Source: Bathynomus jamesi (lineage: Eukaryota > Arthropoda > Malacostraca > Isopoda > Cirolanidae). Taken from it: 64,000 bases of DNA. The stretch lies in NCBI GenBank assembly GCA_023014485.1, contig JAJOZX010007473.1:143814-207813 (forward strand). The letters are read 5' to 3'. This document shows positions 19,637 to 30,873 of this stretch, piece by piece; the first letter of the stretch is position 1, and every line of letters begins with the position of its first letter. Both the position numbers and the translations under genes were made by a program. Below the pieces are notes generated by a model. It ran no database searches. It was given only the letters and a program-made list of their open reading frames with translations, and had not been told where the DNA came from.

Positions 19637-22600
19637 TTGGATTTAAAAAATAAAAAAGGTGGGACAACTCCTGTAAGATGTCTAATAGATTCTTGTTCCC
19701 AACAAACATTTGTAGATCAATCATTAGTTAATCAATTAGGCCTACAAACTCATAAAAATGAACAAGAATTGTGTATAACATCATTTGTCAAAGAAAACGA
19801 ACAGAAAGAAAAATATAGTACAGTCAATTTAGATCTGGATATACACACAGAGAATAAAACAACAAACATAGAAGCAGTAGTCATTGAACAAGTTGGTCAA
19901 CAAAAATTTAAAATACCAAATTTAAAACAAGTAATACAACAACTTAAAAAGCAATATAAAATTGCAAATAGAAATTTAAATGATGATATAATAGATAATG
20001 TTCAAATGTTAATTGGAGCTGATTATATTCACTTAATTCAGAAGGGCATAGTCAGAATAGGTGATGGGATGGCTCTAGATACTCACTGGGGTATAGCTCC
20101 ACTGGGACACATAGATAAAATAAAAATAACAATGAAAAATAAAAATATATGACTAACAAACTTGCCCTATTATGACAAGGTCTTACACAACTCAAATAAT
20201 GACATAAATACTGAAATATTAAATAAATCATTAACAACTGAAGAATTAGATAAAGGTGTACAACAGCTCTGGCTATTAGAGTCAGTGGGGGTGCAAGATG
20301 GTGATCATACAGATGAAAATCAATTAATGGTTGAAAATTTTGAAAATACCATCATGTATGAAAATGGCCATTATTCAATTGAACTACCTTGGAAGATCAA
20401 TAGTCCAAAATTAAATGATAATCTAAAGGTAGCTAAAGGTCATCTCTATAATTTGATGAAAAGATTAAAAAATGACAATAGAATTAAAATGTATGATGAT
20501 GTTTTCAAAAACCAGTTAGAAAAAGGCTTCATTGAGGAAGTTAAAGATCACCCCTTTAAAAAAGACAACTGCCATTATCTTACTCACACAGGAGTCTATA
20601 GAAAGGATGCACCCACAACAAAACTTAGAGTTGTGTATAACTGTAGTCTTAAAGATGGCAATAAGCATAGCTTGAATGACTGTCTCATAGAGGGGCCTAA
20701 TCTTATTTCAGACCTTGTAAAAATCCTTCTAAGATTTAGATTAGATGACTATGCAGTTCAAAGTGATATAAGCAAAGCTTTTTTGGAATTCATCTGAAAA
20801 ATGACTATGACAAAGATCAACTAAGATTCTTGTGGTTTAATGATCCATATGACTTAAATAAAGGGTTTAAAACATTTAAATTTAATGTGGTTTTGTTTGG
20901 AGCAAATGCAAGTCCTAGTTTACTGGCTTTAACCATCAAACATCACTTAAATTTGTATGATGAAAATGATTTAACTGTTCAGTTCTTGAAAGATCACTTC
21001 TATGTAGATAACCTTGTAGGATCAACCAAAACAGAGTCAGAATTAAATGAAGTTTACATAAAAGCAGATAAAATAATGAAAGAAGGTAATTTTGAATTAA
21101 GAGAGTGGATCACAAATAATGAGAGACTTAATCAAAAAATAAAATCAGAAGACAAAGGATTGACAGAACCAACAAACAGGGTGAAAACATTAGGCATGAT
21201 CTGGGATTTGAACTCAGATTCTAAAGTTCATGATTCACTCTGCACAAAAGGCTACACCTTAGATACAACAACTAACACAAAAAGAAAGATCTTATCCGAA
21301 AGTTCAAAAATATTTGATCCTATAGGTTTACTCCTTCCTTCTACTATCAGATCCAGGATTCTTTTACAAGAATTTTGGAAACAGAAAGTAGACTGGGATG
21401 ATCCTATAACCAATAAACAACAAGATAGCTGGAAAAGGTTAGCTAAAGATCTCAATAAACTACAAAACATAAATATTCCCAGAGTTTGTGGACACAGAGA
21501 TACACCTCAAACCTTGCATGTATTTGGCGATGCCAGTGAAAAAGGTGTATGGCTGTTGCGCAAACAAAAGAAAACTATTCCTCAGCTTGAACTACTTGCA
21601 GGTTATCTAGCTGTAAAAATAACAGTATTTCTCCATGAAGTCTATCATGATGTAAACATCACAAATACATATATTTGGCTTGACTCAAATCTGCTTGGCA
21701 TGGATCAACTCTGATGAGTTAAACTCAAAAAACATCTTTGTCTGTAACAGATTAAGAGACATTAAAGAAGCTAGACAAAAATTGGACATAACCTTCAGAT
21801 ACATTCCAACAAAACAAAATCCTGCAGACTTTCTTACAAGAGGATTATCCTGTAAATTACTAAAATCCAACAAAAATTGGTTTCATGGACCTGAATTCAT
21901 TCAGGATGAAACAATGTGGCCAGCAGAACAAATTAATGTAAAGCTTAACATGATAACCACAAATAAAGTTGAGCCACTATTAGATTATAACAATTATTCT
22001 ACTTTGGCAAACTTGTAAGGGTAACATCTTACTGTCTCAGATTCATTCACAACTGTTTAAAGAAAATAAATAAACAAAGAAATAATGATAATGAAATGTA
22101 TACAAGTCTAGCTACCAAATATTGGATTAACCACATACAACAAACAGAATACAAAAATGAAATAGGTTTTCTAACAAATGGTAAACAAATGAACAAAGTA
22201 CCCTCTGTGGTAATAAACTTGAATCTTTACATTGACAAAGATAGCTTATTAAGATGTAAGGGTAGATTAAACAAATCACAAGTCACATATAACAGTAAAC
22301 AACCCCTTCTTCTTCCTAGGTTCCATCACATTACAACCCTAATTATTAGAGAGAAACACAATGAACTTTATCACATGGGTGTTCCACAAACATTAAATGC
22401 CATTAGAAAGTTGTATTGGATACCCAAAGGCAGAATGACTGTGAAGACAGTTTTGAATAACTGTGTCACCTGCAAAAGGATTCATTCCAGATCTTTCAGG
22501 AAGACCAATCCTCCTGATTTGCCAACAGAGAGAGTCACCTTTAATAGGCCTTTTGAAACAGTTGGCATAGACTATACAGGAAGTTTGACTGTTGGTCTGC

Positions 22601-23648
22601 GAACAACAGAACAAAAAATGTACATCATACTTTACATATGTTCATCTTCTAGAGCAGTCAGCTTAGACATATTGAGTGATATCTCCGCAGAATCATTTGT
22701 CTATAGCTTTAGAAGATTTTGTGCTAAGCATTCTGTACCCAAAATTGTTTGGACAGATAATGCAACATATTTCAAGGCTGGTGAAAATCAAATAAATTAC
22801 ATATTACAAAATTCACATACCATAACATATCTACAAAATAACAAAATAAAATGGAAATACATCCCTGTTGCATCACCATGGTATGGAGCAATCTGGGAAA
22901 GGAATATCCAAACAATAAAGAATTGCCTAAAGAAATCAATAGGTAAAAAACAAATTGAATTCTTTGAACTTCTCACTCTCAGTAGTGAAATTGAGAATAT
23001 TGTCAATAACAGACCTCTTACTTATGTAGGGGATAATATTAATGATGTAGAGCCTCTCACCCCAAATCATTTGATTAAGGGAGAAGTCATTAACCTTCTA
23101 CCTGATTACAATATCTCCTTGGATGATCCACCTTGGAGTGATAATAATCATGATTTGCAAAATAGATTATCACAAATAACAAATATAAAAACAAAATTTA
23201 AAAGCAATGGAGTGATGAATACCTTGTTGGGTTGAGAGAAAGGCAAAATATATACAAAACAAAGACTGGGTTAATGAAATCAGGGTAGGAGATGTAGTTC
23301 TAATTAGACAAAATACACCAAGACAGTGTTGGCCATTAGGTAGAGTTTTAGAACTAAAAACTGGGGAAGATGGATTAACCAGGGTTGTAAAACTTAAAAC
23401 TGCTTCAGGTGAAACTATAAGAGATGTATCACTCTTATACCCCCTAGAAGTAGGACCAACTACTGTTAACAAAAATGATCATGAAGATGAATCTATAATA
23501 GATTCTGATGATGATCAAAATTTGACCCAAACTATACCAAACCTAACCTGTTCAATAAATGATGTAACTAGTCCTACTACTACAATAACCTATACCACAA
23601 ATAGTAGACCACAACGTTTAACTGCTCTACGAGCTAGACAGATGTTAC
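19637..23648 (+). pseudogene. BEL-A pol: protease, RT, RNase H, integrase, C-terminal domain (multiple frameshifts)
   Basis: Protease/DUF1758 region 19637-20152: the active-site motif reads LIDSCSQ instead of the usual DSGS, followed by LIGADY. RT starts at 20162 with TTKLRVVYNCS and LNDCLIEGPNL; after a frameshift near 20790 it continues with FGANASPSLLA and catalytic motif FYVDNL. RNase H (HVFGDAS, 21520) lacks about 30 residues and shifts frame near 21700; WLDS and TKQNPADFLTRG follow. A shift near 22018 precedes the integrase: zinc-binding H..H and CVTC, then DDE-type GIDYTG, WTDNATYF and WYGAIWERN. A shift near 23210 precedes the C-terminal region (PRQCWPLGRVLELK). BEL-B cuts the last codons at 23648. 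Confidence 0.87.
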
Positions 23649-24369
23649 TATGGAAAACTGATGTGTGGGTAGTTGGGAGGTAACGAAAATGGTTCACTGA
23701 GTAGGTAGGTAGTTAATCTAACAATTATTAAATTCCTTTTATGTCAATAACTGGGTGGATGAAACCAATTGGTTGCTCACCAGAGTTATTCTCCACACTA
23801 GTATTTATATACTGTGTGACAAGAGCGTGCTCGGTAATAGATATACATTACCGATCAACCAACCGAAGAAAAAACCAAGACGACGCTGGTGGAAAAAGCC
23901 CCGCGAAAAAGGAACAAGGGAGAACGAAAACGAGGAACGGGGCGAGAAGACGGAACGAGAGAAGGGAGAAGAACAAGACAACGAAAAAGATCCCCACCAG
24001 CAAGTACGCTCTCAACAATTAGACAGAAGGGGAAAAGAGACTCCCTAATAACTAGCAGTAAGTGACTAATTGTGTTTTAACCCAGTTAGAAGTAAACGCA
24101 TTAAATTAAGCTGGGTCAGACAAATTAGGCCTACATTGTGGCCTAAGACCTAGCATCAACTCATAGCTTAACAAAAGTGAAGGTAGATTGCCCTAACCTA
24201 ATTTGGTGAGGAATCCTACTGTGGACCTCAATTTATCTGCCAGCTCTGGACCATTTCCGGAATCTCTAGGCTGACCCCTACAAGGCTAGACTTAATCTAC
24301 TCTATAGTTAGACTGGAGATATTAGGGGTGGGTTAATTGTGGACCAATTCATACAGAGCATTTTTTACA
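23649..24369 (+). repeat. BEL-B 5' LTR (721 bp)
   Basis: Begins TATGGAAAACTGATGTGTGG and ends TTTTTTACA; near-identical to 29350-30069. Two overlapping arginine/lysine-rich open frames inside both LTR copies (about 23741-24048) are most likely chance. Confidence 0.88.
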
Positions 24370-24897
24370 TTGGTGGTCCGTGTGTGGGGAATTTACAAAC
24401 CTTAACCTTACTTAACAAAAATTGCAGAATTAGGCTAAATGGTCTAGCCTAAACCTAACCTAATCAAGCCTAATTAGGTCTACAACCTAGGGCCTAATTA
24501 GGAAACATTTACATTTAAGGAGTCTCATTCTCTTATAAGCTTAGACCTGAGTGACACATAAGTACTTGGGGGGGGGGGGGATTAAACCAAATTTAAAACT
24601 TGACTGTTTTGTCTGTGATCTCTCTTCTCTGGTAATTTCTTCTTGTCCCCTATACTGTATTTCATTACGATCCCCAGTTAAACAACATTAGTGAACAAGC
24701 ATTTAAAATGCATACAACTCCAAGCATCCAATTCTTCTTTTAAGGAAGAATCACTCAACAGATTTTTTCAACAGGCACATGCATTCCTTGCAATCTGTGT
24801 GTATATATATGTATATATACACTGTACTCTTTACATGTGCCACAAATACACTCAACCTATCTGAACATAAGCAAGGATTGCATGGGTTACTCAAAAG
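24370..24897 (+). other. BEL-B leader with candidate primer-binding site
   Basis: A TGG motif one base after the LTR (24371-24388) is the likely primer-binding site. The rest is non-coding, with a 12-bp poly-G run near 24570 and no gag-like frame. Confidence 0.55.
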
Positions 24898-25123
24898 GGT
24901 CTTATGGCCTACTGTGGCCACAGCCCAAACACTGAACCTTGGTCTTGTGGCCTACTGTGGCCATAGCCCAAACACTGAACCTTGGTCTTGTGGCCTACTG
25001 TGGCCATAGCCCAAACACTGAACCTTGGTCTTGTGGCCTACTGTGGCCATAGCCCAAACACTGAACCTTGGTCTTGTGGCCTACTGTGGCCATAGCCCAA
25101 ACACTGAACCTTGGTCTTGTGGC

Positions 25124-25961
25124 CAGGGCCGGATTAAGACCTTTAGAGGCCCTAAGCACTTAAAAGATTTTGGTGCCCCATATATATGTAATTCAAAATA
25201 TAAACAAAAATAAACCATAAAATAAAATTTTATTTTTTGAAATGAAACAAAACTTACAGTAAGATGGAAAATAATGTTTATTTTTGTATACTTCCACTTC
25301 ATTTATATTTGAAAAGTTTTCTCCTACTTTTTTTAATTGCAAAGTCTTTGATTAGATCCTCAAAACTAATCTTACGTAACACATCTGCTTCTATACTTAG
25401 TAGAGATAAGGCATCCAGCCTGCCTTGTTGCATAGTTGTTCTGTTGGTATTTTTAATATACTTCAACTGAGAAAATGAACGCTCAGCTGAGCAATTTGTG
25501 ACCATTAATGTTAAAAATATACGAAAGGCAATTTCTACATTTGGGAAGGCACACTCAATATTGTCTTCTACAATTATTTTATAAAGTTCAGCATGACTGA
25601 ATCTTGTTTTTACATTTTTTTTTGCACTGAACTTATGGCACACATATGAGTGAAACTGCTGAAGCTCAGCAGAGAAATTAGTGTTCAAGTCCTCTGGGTA
25701 AGCATCAATCATCTTTTTACAACCCTGAGAATACCTTTCAATTTCAGTAGATGATGAAGTGGTGACATTATGTGGCACATCACTTAGAAAAGAAAATGAA
25801 TATATATAATTCAGTTTTCAACAGCTTATAGGCTATAAGCCGCGATTATAATAGTATAATAAATCCATGGTAAATCCGACAATAGAAAATTTCTGTGGTG
25901 CCCCCCTTCCCTTGATGCCCTAAGCACGGGCTTATTTTGCTTAATGGTTAATCCGGCCCTG
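25124..25961 (-). mobile_element. Internally deleted hAT (838 bp) of the 37634-42675 family
   Basis: Perfect 8-bp duplications CTTGTGGC (25116-25123 and 25962-25969). The terminal inverted repeats CAGGGCCGGATTAA are identical to those of the 5-kb copy. Positions 25124-25797 match 37634-38306 and 25798-25961 match 42511-42675, so about 4.2 kb of the interior is missing at a single breakpoint. Confidence 0.93.
25299..25778 (-). pseudogene. hAT transposase C-terminus in the deleted copy
   Basis: An open minus-strand frame of 159 codons with the hAT dimerisation signature (NCSAERSFSQLKYIKN), ending FAIKKSRRKLFKYK at the stop 25299-25301. It lacks the DDE-type catalytic part. The frame is unbroken here, whereas the 5-kb copy has a 1-nt deletion near 37919 in the same place, so this copy did not come from that exact element. 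Confidence 0.87.
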
Positions 25962-26429
25962 CTTGTGGCCTACTGTGGCCATAGCCCAAACACTGAACCT
26001 TGGTCTTGTGGCCTACTGTGGCCATAGCCCAAACACTGAACCTTGGTCTTGTGGCCTACTGTGGCCATAGCCCAAACACTGAACCTTGGTCTTGTGGCCT
26101 ACTGTGGCCATAGCCCAAACACTGAACCTTGGTCTTGTGGCCTACTGTGGCCATAGCCCAAACACTGAACCTTGGTCTTATGGCCTACTGTGGCCATAGC
26201 CCAAACACTGAACCTTGGTCTTATGGCCTACTTTGGCCATAGCCCAAACACTGAACCTTGGTCTTATGGCCTACTTTGGCCATAGCCCAAACACTGAACC
26301 TTGGTCTTATGGCCTACTTTGGCCATGAGCCAAACAACACAAAACCAGTACAGGATTCAGTTCCAAGCCCTCCAGATCTACCTGTGGAGGAGTAACATTT
26401 ACTCTACTAAAACTACAGGTATTGACTAG

Positions 26430-29112
26430 TCTGAAGTGGTTGGAGGTTTGAATACAGTACAAACTCATTTGACACTAAACTTCCTCAAGGAACATTTTTA
26501 TGTAGACAATCTAATGGGCTCAACATCAACAAAATCTGAATTATTTGAGGTCTATGAACACACTCAAAACATTATGCAACATGGTAACTTTGAACTTAAG
26601 AGAGTGGATTTCAAATGATGAGGATTTAAACAAAAAGATTTTAAAGGATAATAATGGTCTTACTGAACCATCAGACAGAGTTAAAACTTTAGGTATGAAC
26701 TGGTATTTGGATGCAACTTCTAACAGTCATGATTCAATCTGTACTAAAGGTTTTAAACTTGATGAGGAAGCAAACACTAAAAGACAAATATTATCAGAGG
26801 CTTCAAAAATTTTTGACCCCATGGGTCTATTCCTGCCTTCAACAATAAAATCAAAGATTCTCCTCCAAGAAGTTTGGAGGACAAATGTTGGGTGGGATGA
26901 TCCAATAACAAATGGAGATCAAAAATCTTGGAAGAAGTTAGCTGCTGATTTAACAAAAGTGCAGAACATTAAAATTCAAAGGTGCCGTGGGTTTAGGGAT
27001 AAACCCCAGAGACTTCATGTGTTTGCTGATGCAAGCACACAGGCTTATGGGTGCTGTGCGTACCTTGTAAGTCCTACAGAAAGTCATCTAATTTATGCAA
27101 AAGGGAAAGTTGCACCTCTCAAACCTACTCGAACCATACCTCAACTGGAACTATTGGCTGCTGCATTAGCCATTAAAACCATTTCATTGCTTAAGGATGC
27201 TTACCATGATGTGAACATAATTGATATCCACATCTGGCTTGACAGTCAGATTTGTCTTGCCTGGATACGGAATGATAGCATTAACAGTAAGAACATCTTT
27301 GTAAGAAACAGGCTAAAAGAAATAGCTGAAGCTAATGAAAGCCTACAAGTAAACTTTCACTATGTTCCAACTAAACAAAATCCAGCAGACTTTCTGACCA
27401 GAGGTTTATCCTACAAGTTGTTGAAGTCAAACAAAACTTGGTTCATGGGACCTAAGTGGCTCTGTAATACAGACCAATGGCCTGTGGAACAAGTTAACTT
27501 GACATTAAATTTAATCTTTTCAAATGAAAAGGTTGAACCAATCACTAATTATGAACATTATTCTGATTTCAGCAAACTTGTCAGGGTCACAGCCTACTGT
27601 TTGAGGTTTGCTCACAACTGTTTAACTACAATAAACAAACAGCTAAATAAAAACAATCATAATTATACAGAAGTTGCAACCAAGTACTGGATAGGGCATG
27701 CACAACAAAAGGAGTACAATAAAGAGTTAGAATTCTTGACTAATGGGAAGTAAACAAAAGAGCCTGTACCATCAGTAGTTGTGGATCTAAATTTGTTCAG
27801 AGATGAGGAAGGCCTTCTAAGGTGTAAAGGGAGATTAGACAAATCAAAACTGTCATACAAAAGCAAACATCCAATCCTTTTACCTAGATTTAGCTATTTG
27901 ACAACATTAATTATCAGAAAAACACACAATGATGTACATCATATGGGGGTACCACAGACACTAACTACATTAAGAAAAACTTATTGGATACCCAAGGGAA
28001 GGATCACTGTTAAAACAGTCCTGAGTGAGTGTGTCACATGTAGGCGTATTCATGCTAGGCCCTATAGGAAACCAAATCCTCCTGCTTTGCCAGAGGAGAG
28101 AGTTACTCTCAACAGACCCTTTGAGACTGTAGGCATTGACTATACAGGAGCATTGACTGTAGGGGTGGTTGACACTGAACAAAAAATGTACATTGTACTG
28201 TTTACATGTGCTGCCTCACGAGCTGTTTATCTGGATGTTGTGGAGGACCTTACAGCAGAATCTTTTGTTGCTGTCTTTAAGAGATTCTGTGCACGACATT
28301 CAGTACCCAAGACAGTTTGGACTGACAATGCTACATATTTCAAGGCTGGTGAACAAGTCATCCACGACTTGTTAAGCGATGAACTCACACAATTATATAT
28401 ACAAAATTCAAACATAAAGTGGAAGTATATTCTGGTTGCCTCTCCTTGGTATGGTTCTATATGGGAGAGGAATATACTTGTGAGTGACAACATTAATGAC
28501 CCGGAACCATTAACTCCAAATCATTTGATTCGGGGAGAACAAGTTAGTCTCCTGCCGGACTACAATATAGACTCTTCAGAAGACCCAAACTGGACTCAAC
28601 GACATGATGAGCTCCAGACTAAGTTACAACATTTAACCAGAGTTAAAGCTCATTTCATTAAACAATGGAAAACTGAGTACTTGATGGGTCTAAGGGAGAG
28701 ACATAAACAAATGACTAAGAAGGATTGGTCTGACACAATTAAGGTAAGGGACCTTGTTCTCATACATGACAGTACTCCAAGACAATACTGGCTTCTGGCT
28801 AGAGTTTTAGAACTCAGACCAGGGGCAGACGGGGTAACAAGAGTGGTCAAATTAAGGACTTCAACGGGTGACACAACAAGAGACATTTCTCTTTTGTACC
28901 CCTTAGAGTCTGGACCCAAAACAATGGACTTTGGAGAACCTTCTCCACTGACAGTAACAACTGGAGACACTGAACTTCCAGTAACTATTCCTTTGACAGT
29001 AGGAGTGGTAACGCATCCTACTACAACATTGGCAGACACAAGACCTCAGCGACAAACAGCATTAAAGGCGCGACTAGTTTTACAACAAAAAATAGATGCT
29101 GGGGAATTGTAA
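26430..29112 (+). pseudogene. BEL-B pol: RT end, RNase H, integrase, C-terminal domain
   Basis: Begins mid-RT at about 26430 with the catalytic segment HFYVDNLMGS. A 1-nt insertion near 26600 shifts frame, then one long frame runs to 29112. RNase H: HVFADAST, TIPQLELLAAALA, WLDSQICLAWI and NPADFLTRG. A CAA-to-TAA stop at 27751-27753 separates it from the integrase, which has H..H and CVTC, then GIDYTG, WTDNATYF and WYGSIWERN. Right after the catalytic E an in-frame deletion of about 38 residues removes the helix region still present in BEL-A. The C-terminal domain (PRQYWLLARVLELRPG) and the end QQKIDAGEL are intact. Gag, protease and early RT are missing, so the element is non-autonomous. Confidence 0.88.
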
Positions 29113-29349
29113 TTTTATCTTCTAACTTTCACTTTTTCTTTTCTTATGGTAAAGACCATAGACAGTTTCATCCTATGGATGTATATTTTCTCTTCTAATT
29201 AAATGCTACATCTTCTCCATGAAAAGGTGAGGATAGGCACTGTTAATCAGATTAACAGGCATTTACAGTCAAATAGTTAGCTACTCTACACTCAGACATA
29301 AAAATTGGTGACACTGACACCAAAATTTTTATCTCCCGGGGGCCCAGTA
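29113..29349 (+). other. BEL-B 3' untranslated region
   Basis: 237 bp of AT-rich non-coding sequence ending CTCCCGGGGGCCCAGTA directly before the 3' LTR; the G-rich end may serve as the polypurine tract. Confidence 0.5.
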
Positions 29350-30069
29350 TATGGAAAACTGATGTGTGGGTAGTTGGGAGGTAACGAAAATGGTTCACTG
29401 AGTAGGTAGGTAGTTAATCTAGCAATTATTAAATTCCTTTTATGTCAATAACTGGGTGGATGAAACCAATTGGTTGCTCACCAGAGTTATTCTCCACACT
29501 AGTATTTATATACTGTGTGACAAGAGCGTGCTCGGTAATAGATATACATTACCGATCAACCAACCGAAGAAAAAACCAAGACGACGCTGGTGGAAAATGT
29601 CCCGCGAAAAAGGAACAAGGGAGAACGAAAACGAGGAACGGGGCGAGAAGACGGAACGAGAGAAGGGAGAAGAACAAGACAACGAAAAAGATCCCCACCA
29701 GCAAGTACGCTCTCAACAATTAGACAGAAGGGGAAAAGAGACTCTCTAATAACTAGCAGTAAGTGACTAATTGTGTTTTAACCCAGTTAGAAGTAAACGC
29801 ATTAAATTAAGCTGGGTCAGACAAATTAGGCCTACATTGTGGCCTAAGACCTAGCATCAACTCATAGCTTAACAAAGGTGAAGGTAGATTGCCCTAACCT
29901 AATTTGGTGAGGAATCCTACTGTGGACCTCAATTTATCTGCCCGCTCTGGACCATTTCCGGAATCTCTGGGCTGACCCCTACAAGGCTAGACTTAATCTA
30001 CTCTATAGTTAAATTGGAGATATTAGGGGTGGGTTAATTGTGGCCAATTCATACAGAGCATTTTTCACA
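29350..30069 (+). repeat. BEL-B 3' LTR (720 bp)
   Basis: Near-identical partner of 23649-24369, followed by TTAC and the resumed BEL-A pol frame. Confidence 0.88.
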
Positions 30070-30320
30070 TTACAACAAAAGATAAGGGCTGGAGTATTGT
30101 AATATTTCCTATGGAAAATAAATTAAAATGCAACACCCTTTCATTTTGGAAAGAGTGAGGACTTTATAAAATGCTACACTTTTTATATTAAAAAGTGAGG
30201 AAAAACAAAAATGGAATAACAAATAAAACATAAATTATAGGTAATCTAAGATGGGTTAACAAATATTAAAGAAAAAATTGGGTTTCACATGCAATTTTTC
30301 CTTTCTGGCTGGCCCCAATG
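30070..30320 (+). pseudogene. BEL-A pol last codons and 3' untranslated region
   Basis: After removing BEL-B, the frame resumes at 30074 and ends at a stop at 30100-30102; the residues QQKIRAGVL correspond to QQKIDAGEL at the end of BEL-B pol. The remaining 218 bp to the 3' LTR (30321) is AT-rich non-coding sequence. Confidence 0.8.
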
Positions 30321-30873
30321 TGTGGAAAATTTGGGAGTACCGAAATGGAAGACCCACCTAATCTTGGATAAGCCATATTGACATTAAAAAAAAATAATAA
30401 CAATAAAAAATAAATCAGAAGGAGAACTTGAACTCTTGCTGAGAAAAATTAAAAAGACACCAACGAAGAAACAAATATGGGATGAAAAGAAAAAAAGATC
30501 CCATAGCTAGAAATGGCAACACGGTTTTGAGAAGAAGAAGAAAAAGATCGGGATAAGCTGAATAAGCAGAATAATAGGGAGGACGAGGAGGCGCGAGACG
30601 AACGAAGCCGGAATAAAAATGTTCATTATTGGTGTCAAGAAATAAAACTTATATTAAAATTTCAAGGTAAGAAGTTCATAAATTTCCCTTCGGTTATTAA
30701 ATTTAGGTTAAATAAGCTGACATTTCAGCTGTAATTGTTTAACAAAAGAGTATGGAAGTCCTGTTTATGGGCAAATAGCTAGGCTGGTTCATCTTTGGCC
30801 TAGGTCTTCCATCTCCAACGTAGCCTAGGTTGTGTTTAGGCTACTCTGGTTGGAGCAGGACCTATTTTTTCCA
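30321..30873 (+). repeat. BEL-A 3' LTR (553 bp)
   Basis: Starts TGTGGAAAATTTGGGAGTAC and ends TTTTTTCCA, followed by the TACAGA duplication. It lacks the two hATs present in the 5' LTR, which shows those insertions came after BEL-A integration. Confidence 0.87.

Larger units (their letters stand above)
24898..26330. repeat. 43-bp minisatellite in BEL-B, interrupted by a hAT
   Basis: The tandem unit is 43 bp (contains CTTGTGGCCTACTGTGGCCA and AACACTGAACCTTG). About 5 copies lie at 24898-25123 and 8-9 copies at 25962-26330. The last copies share linked changes (CTTATGG, CTACTTTGG), so the array grew by local duplication. It lies where gag, protease and the first part of RT would be in a complete element. 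Confidence 0.93.
23649..30069 (+). mobile_element. BEL-B: young BEL/Pao element inserted in BEL-A
   Basis: 6.4 kb with 721-bp LTRs. It is flanked by a short duplication TTAC (23645-23648 and 30070-30073); removing it restores the end of BEL-A pol. Its interior has a leader, a 43-bp minisatellite with a nested hAT where gag, protease and early RT should be, then RT motif C to the end of pol. By my count the LTRs differ at about 11 of 720 positions (about 1.5%). The protein is clearly related to BEL-A, so the two are sister families. Confidence 0.87.
15043..30873 (+). mobile_element. BEL-A: BEL/Pao LTR retrotransposon, interrupted
   Basis: A plus-strand element bounded by TACAGA (15037-15042 and 30874-30879) in the 5' UTR of LINE G. 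The 5' LTR is 15043-17534 (about 550 bp without two nested hATs) and the 3' LTR is 30321-30873 (553 bp). The interior carries gag, protease, RT, RNase H, integrase and the C-terminal domain, all degraded, and is split at 23649-30069 by BEL-B. The LTR pair differs at roughly ten positions plus small indels by eye (about 2%), so the insertion is fairly recent. Confidence 0.85.

Noticed and set aside
23741..24048. Two lysine/arginine-rich frames (93 and 97 codons) repeated at 29442-29749
   Set aside because: They lie wholly inside both BEL-B LTRs and overlap each other in different frames, so their duplication reflects the LTRs and not a gene.
24898..26330. CRISPR-like array of 43-bp repeats
   Set aside because: The repeats are contiguous with no unique spacers and lie in a eukaryotic retrotransposon; this is a minisatellite.
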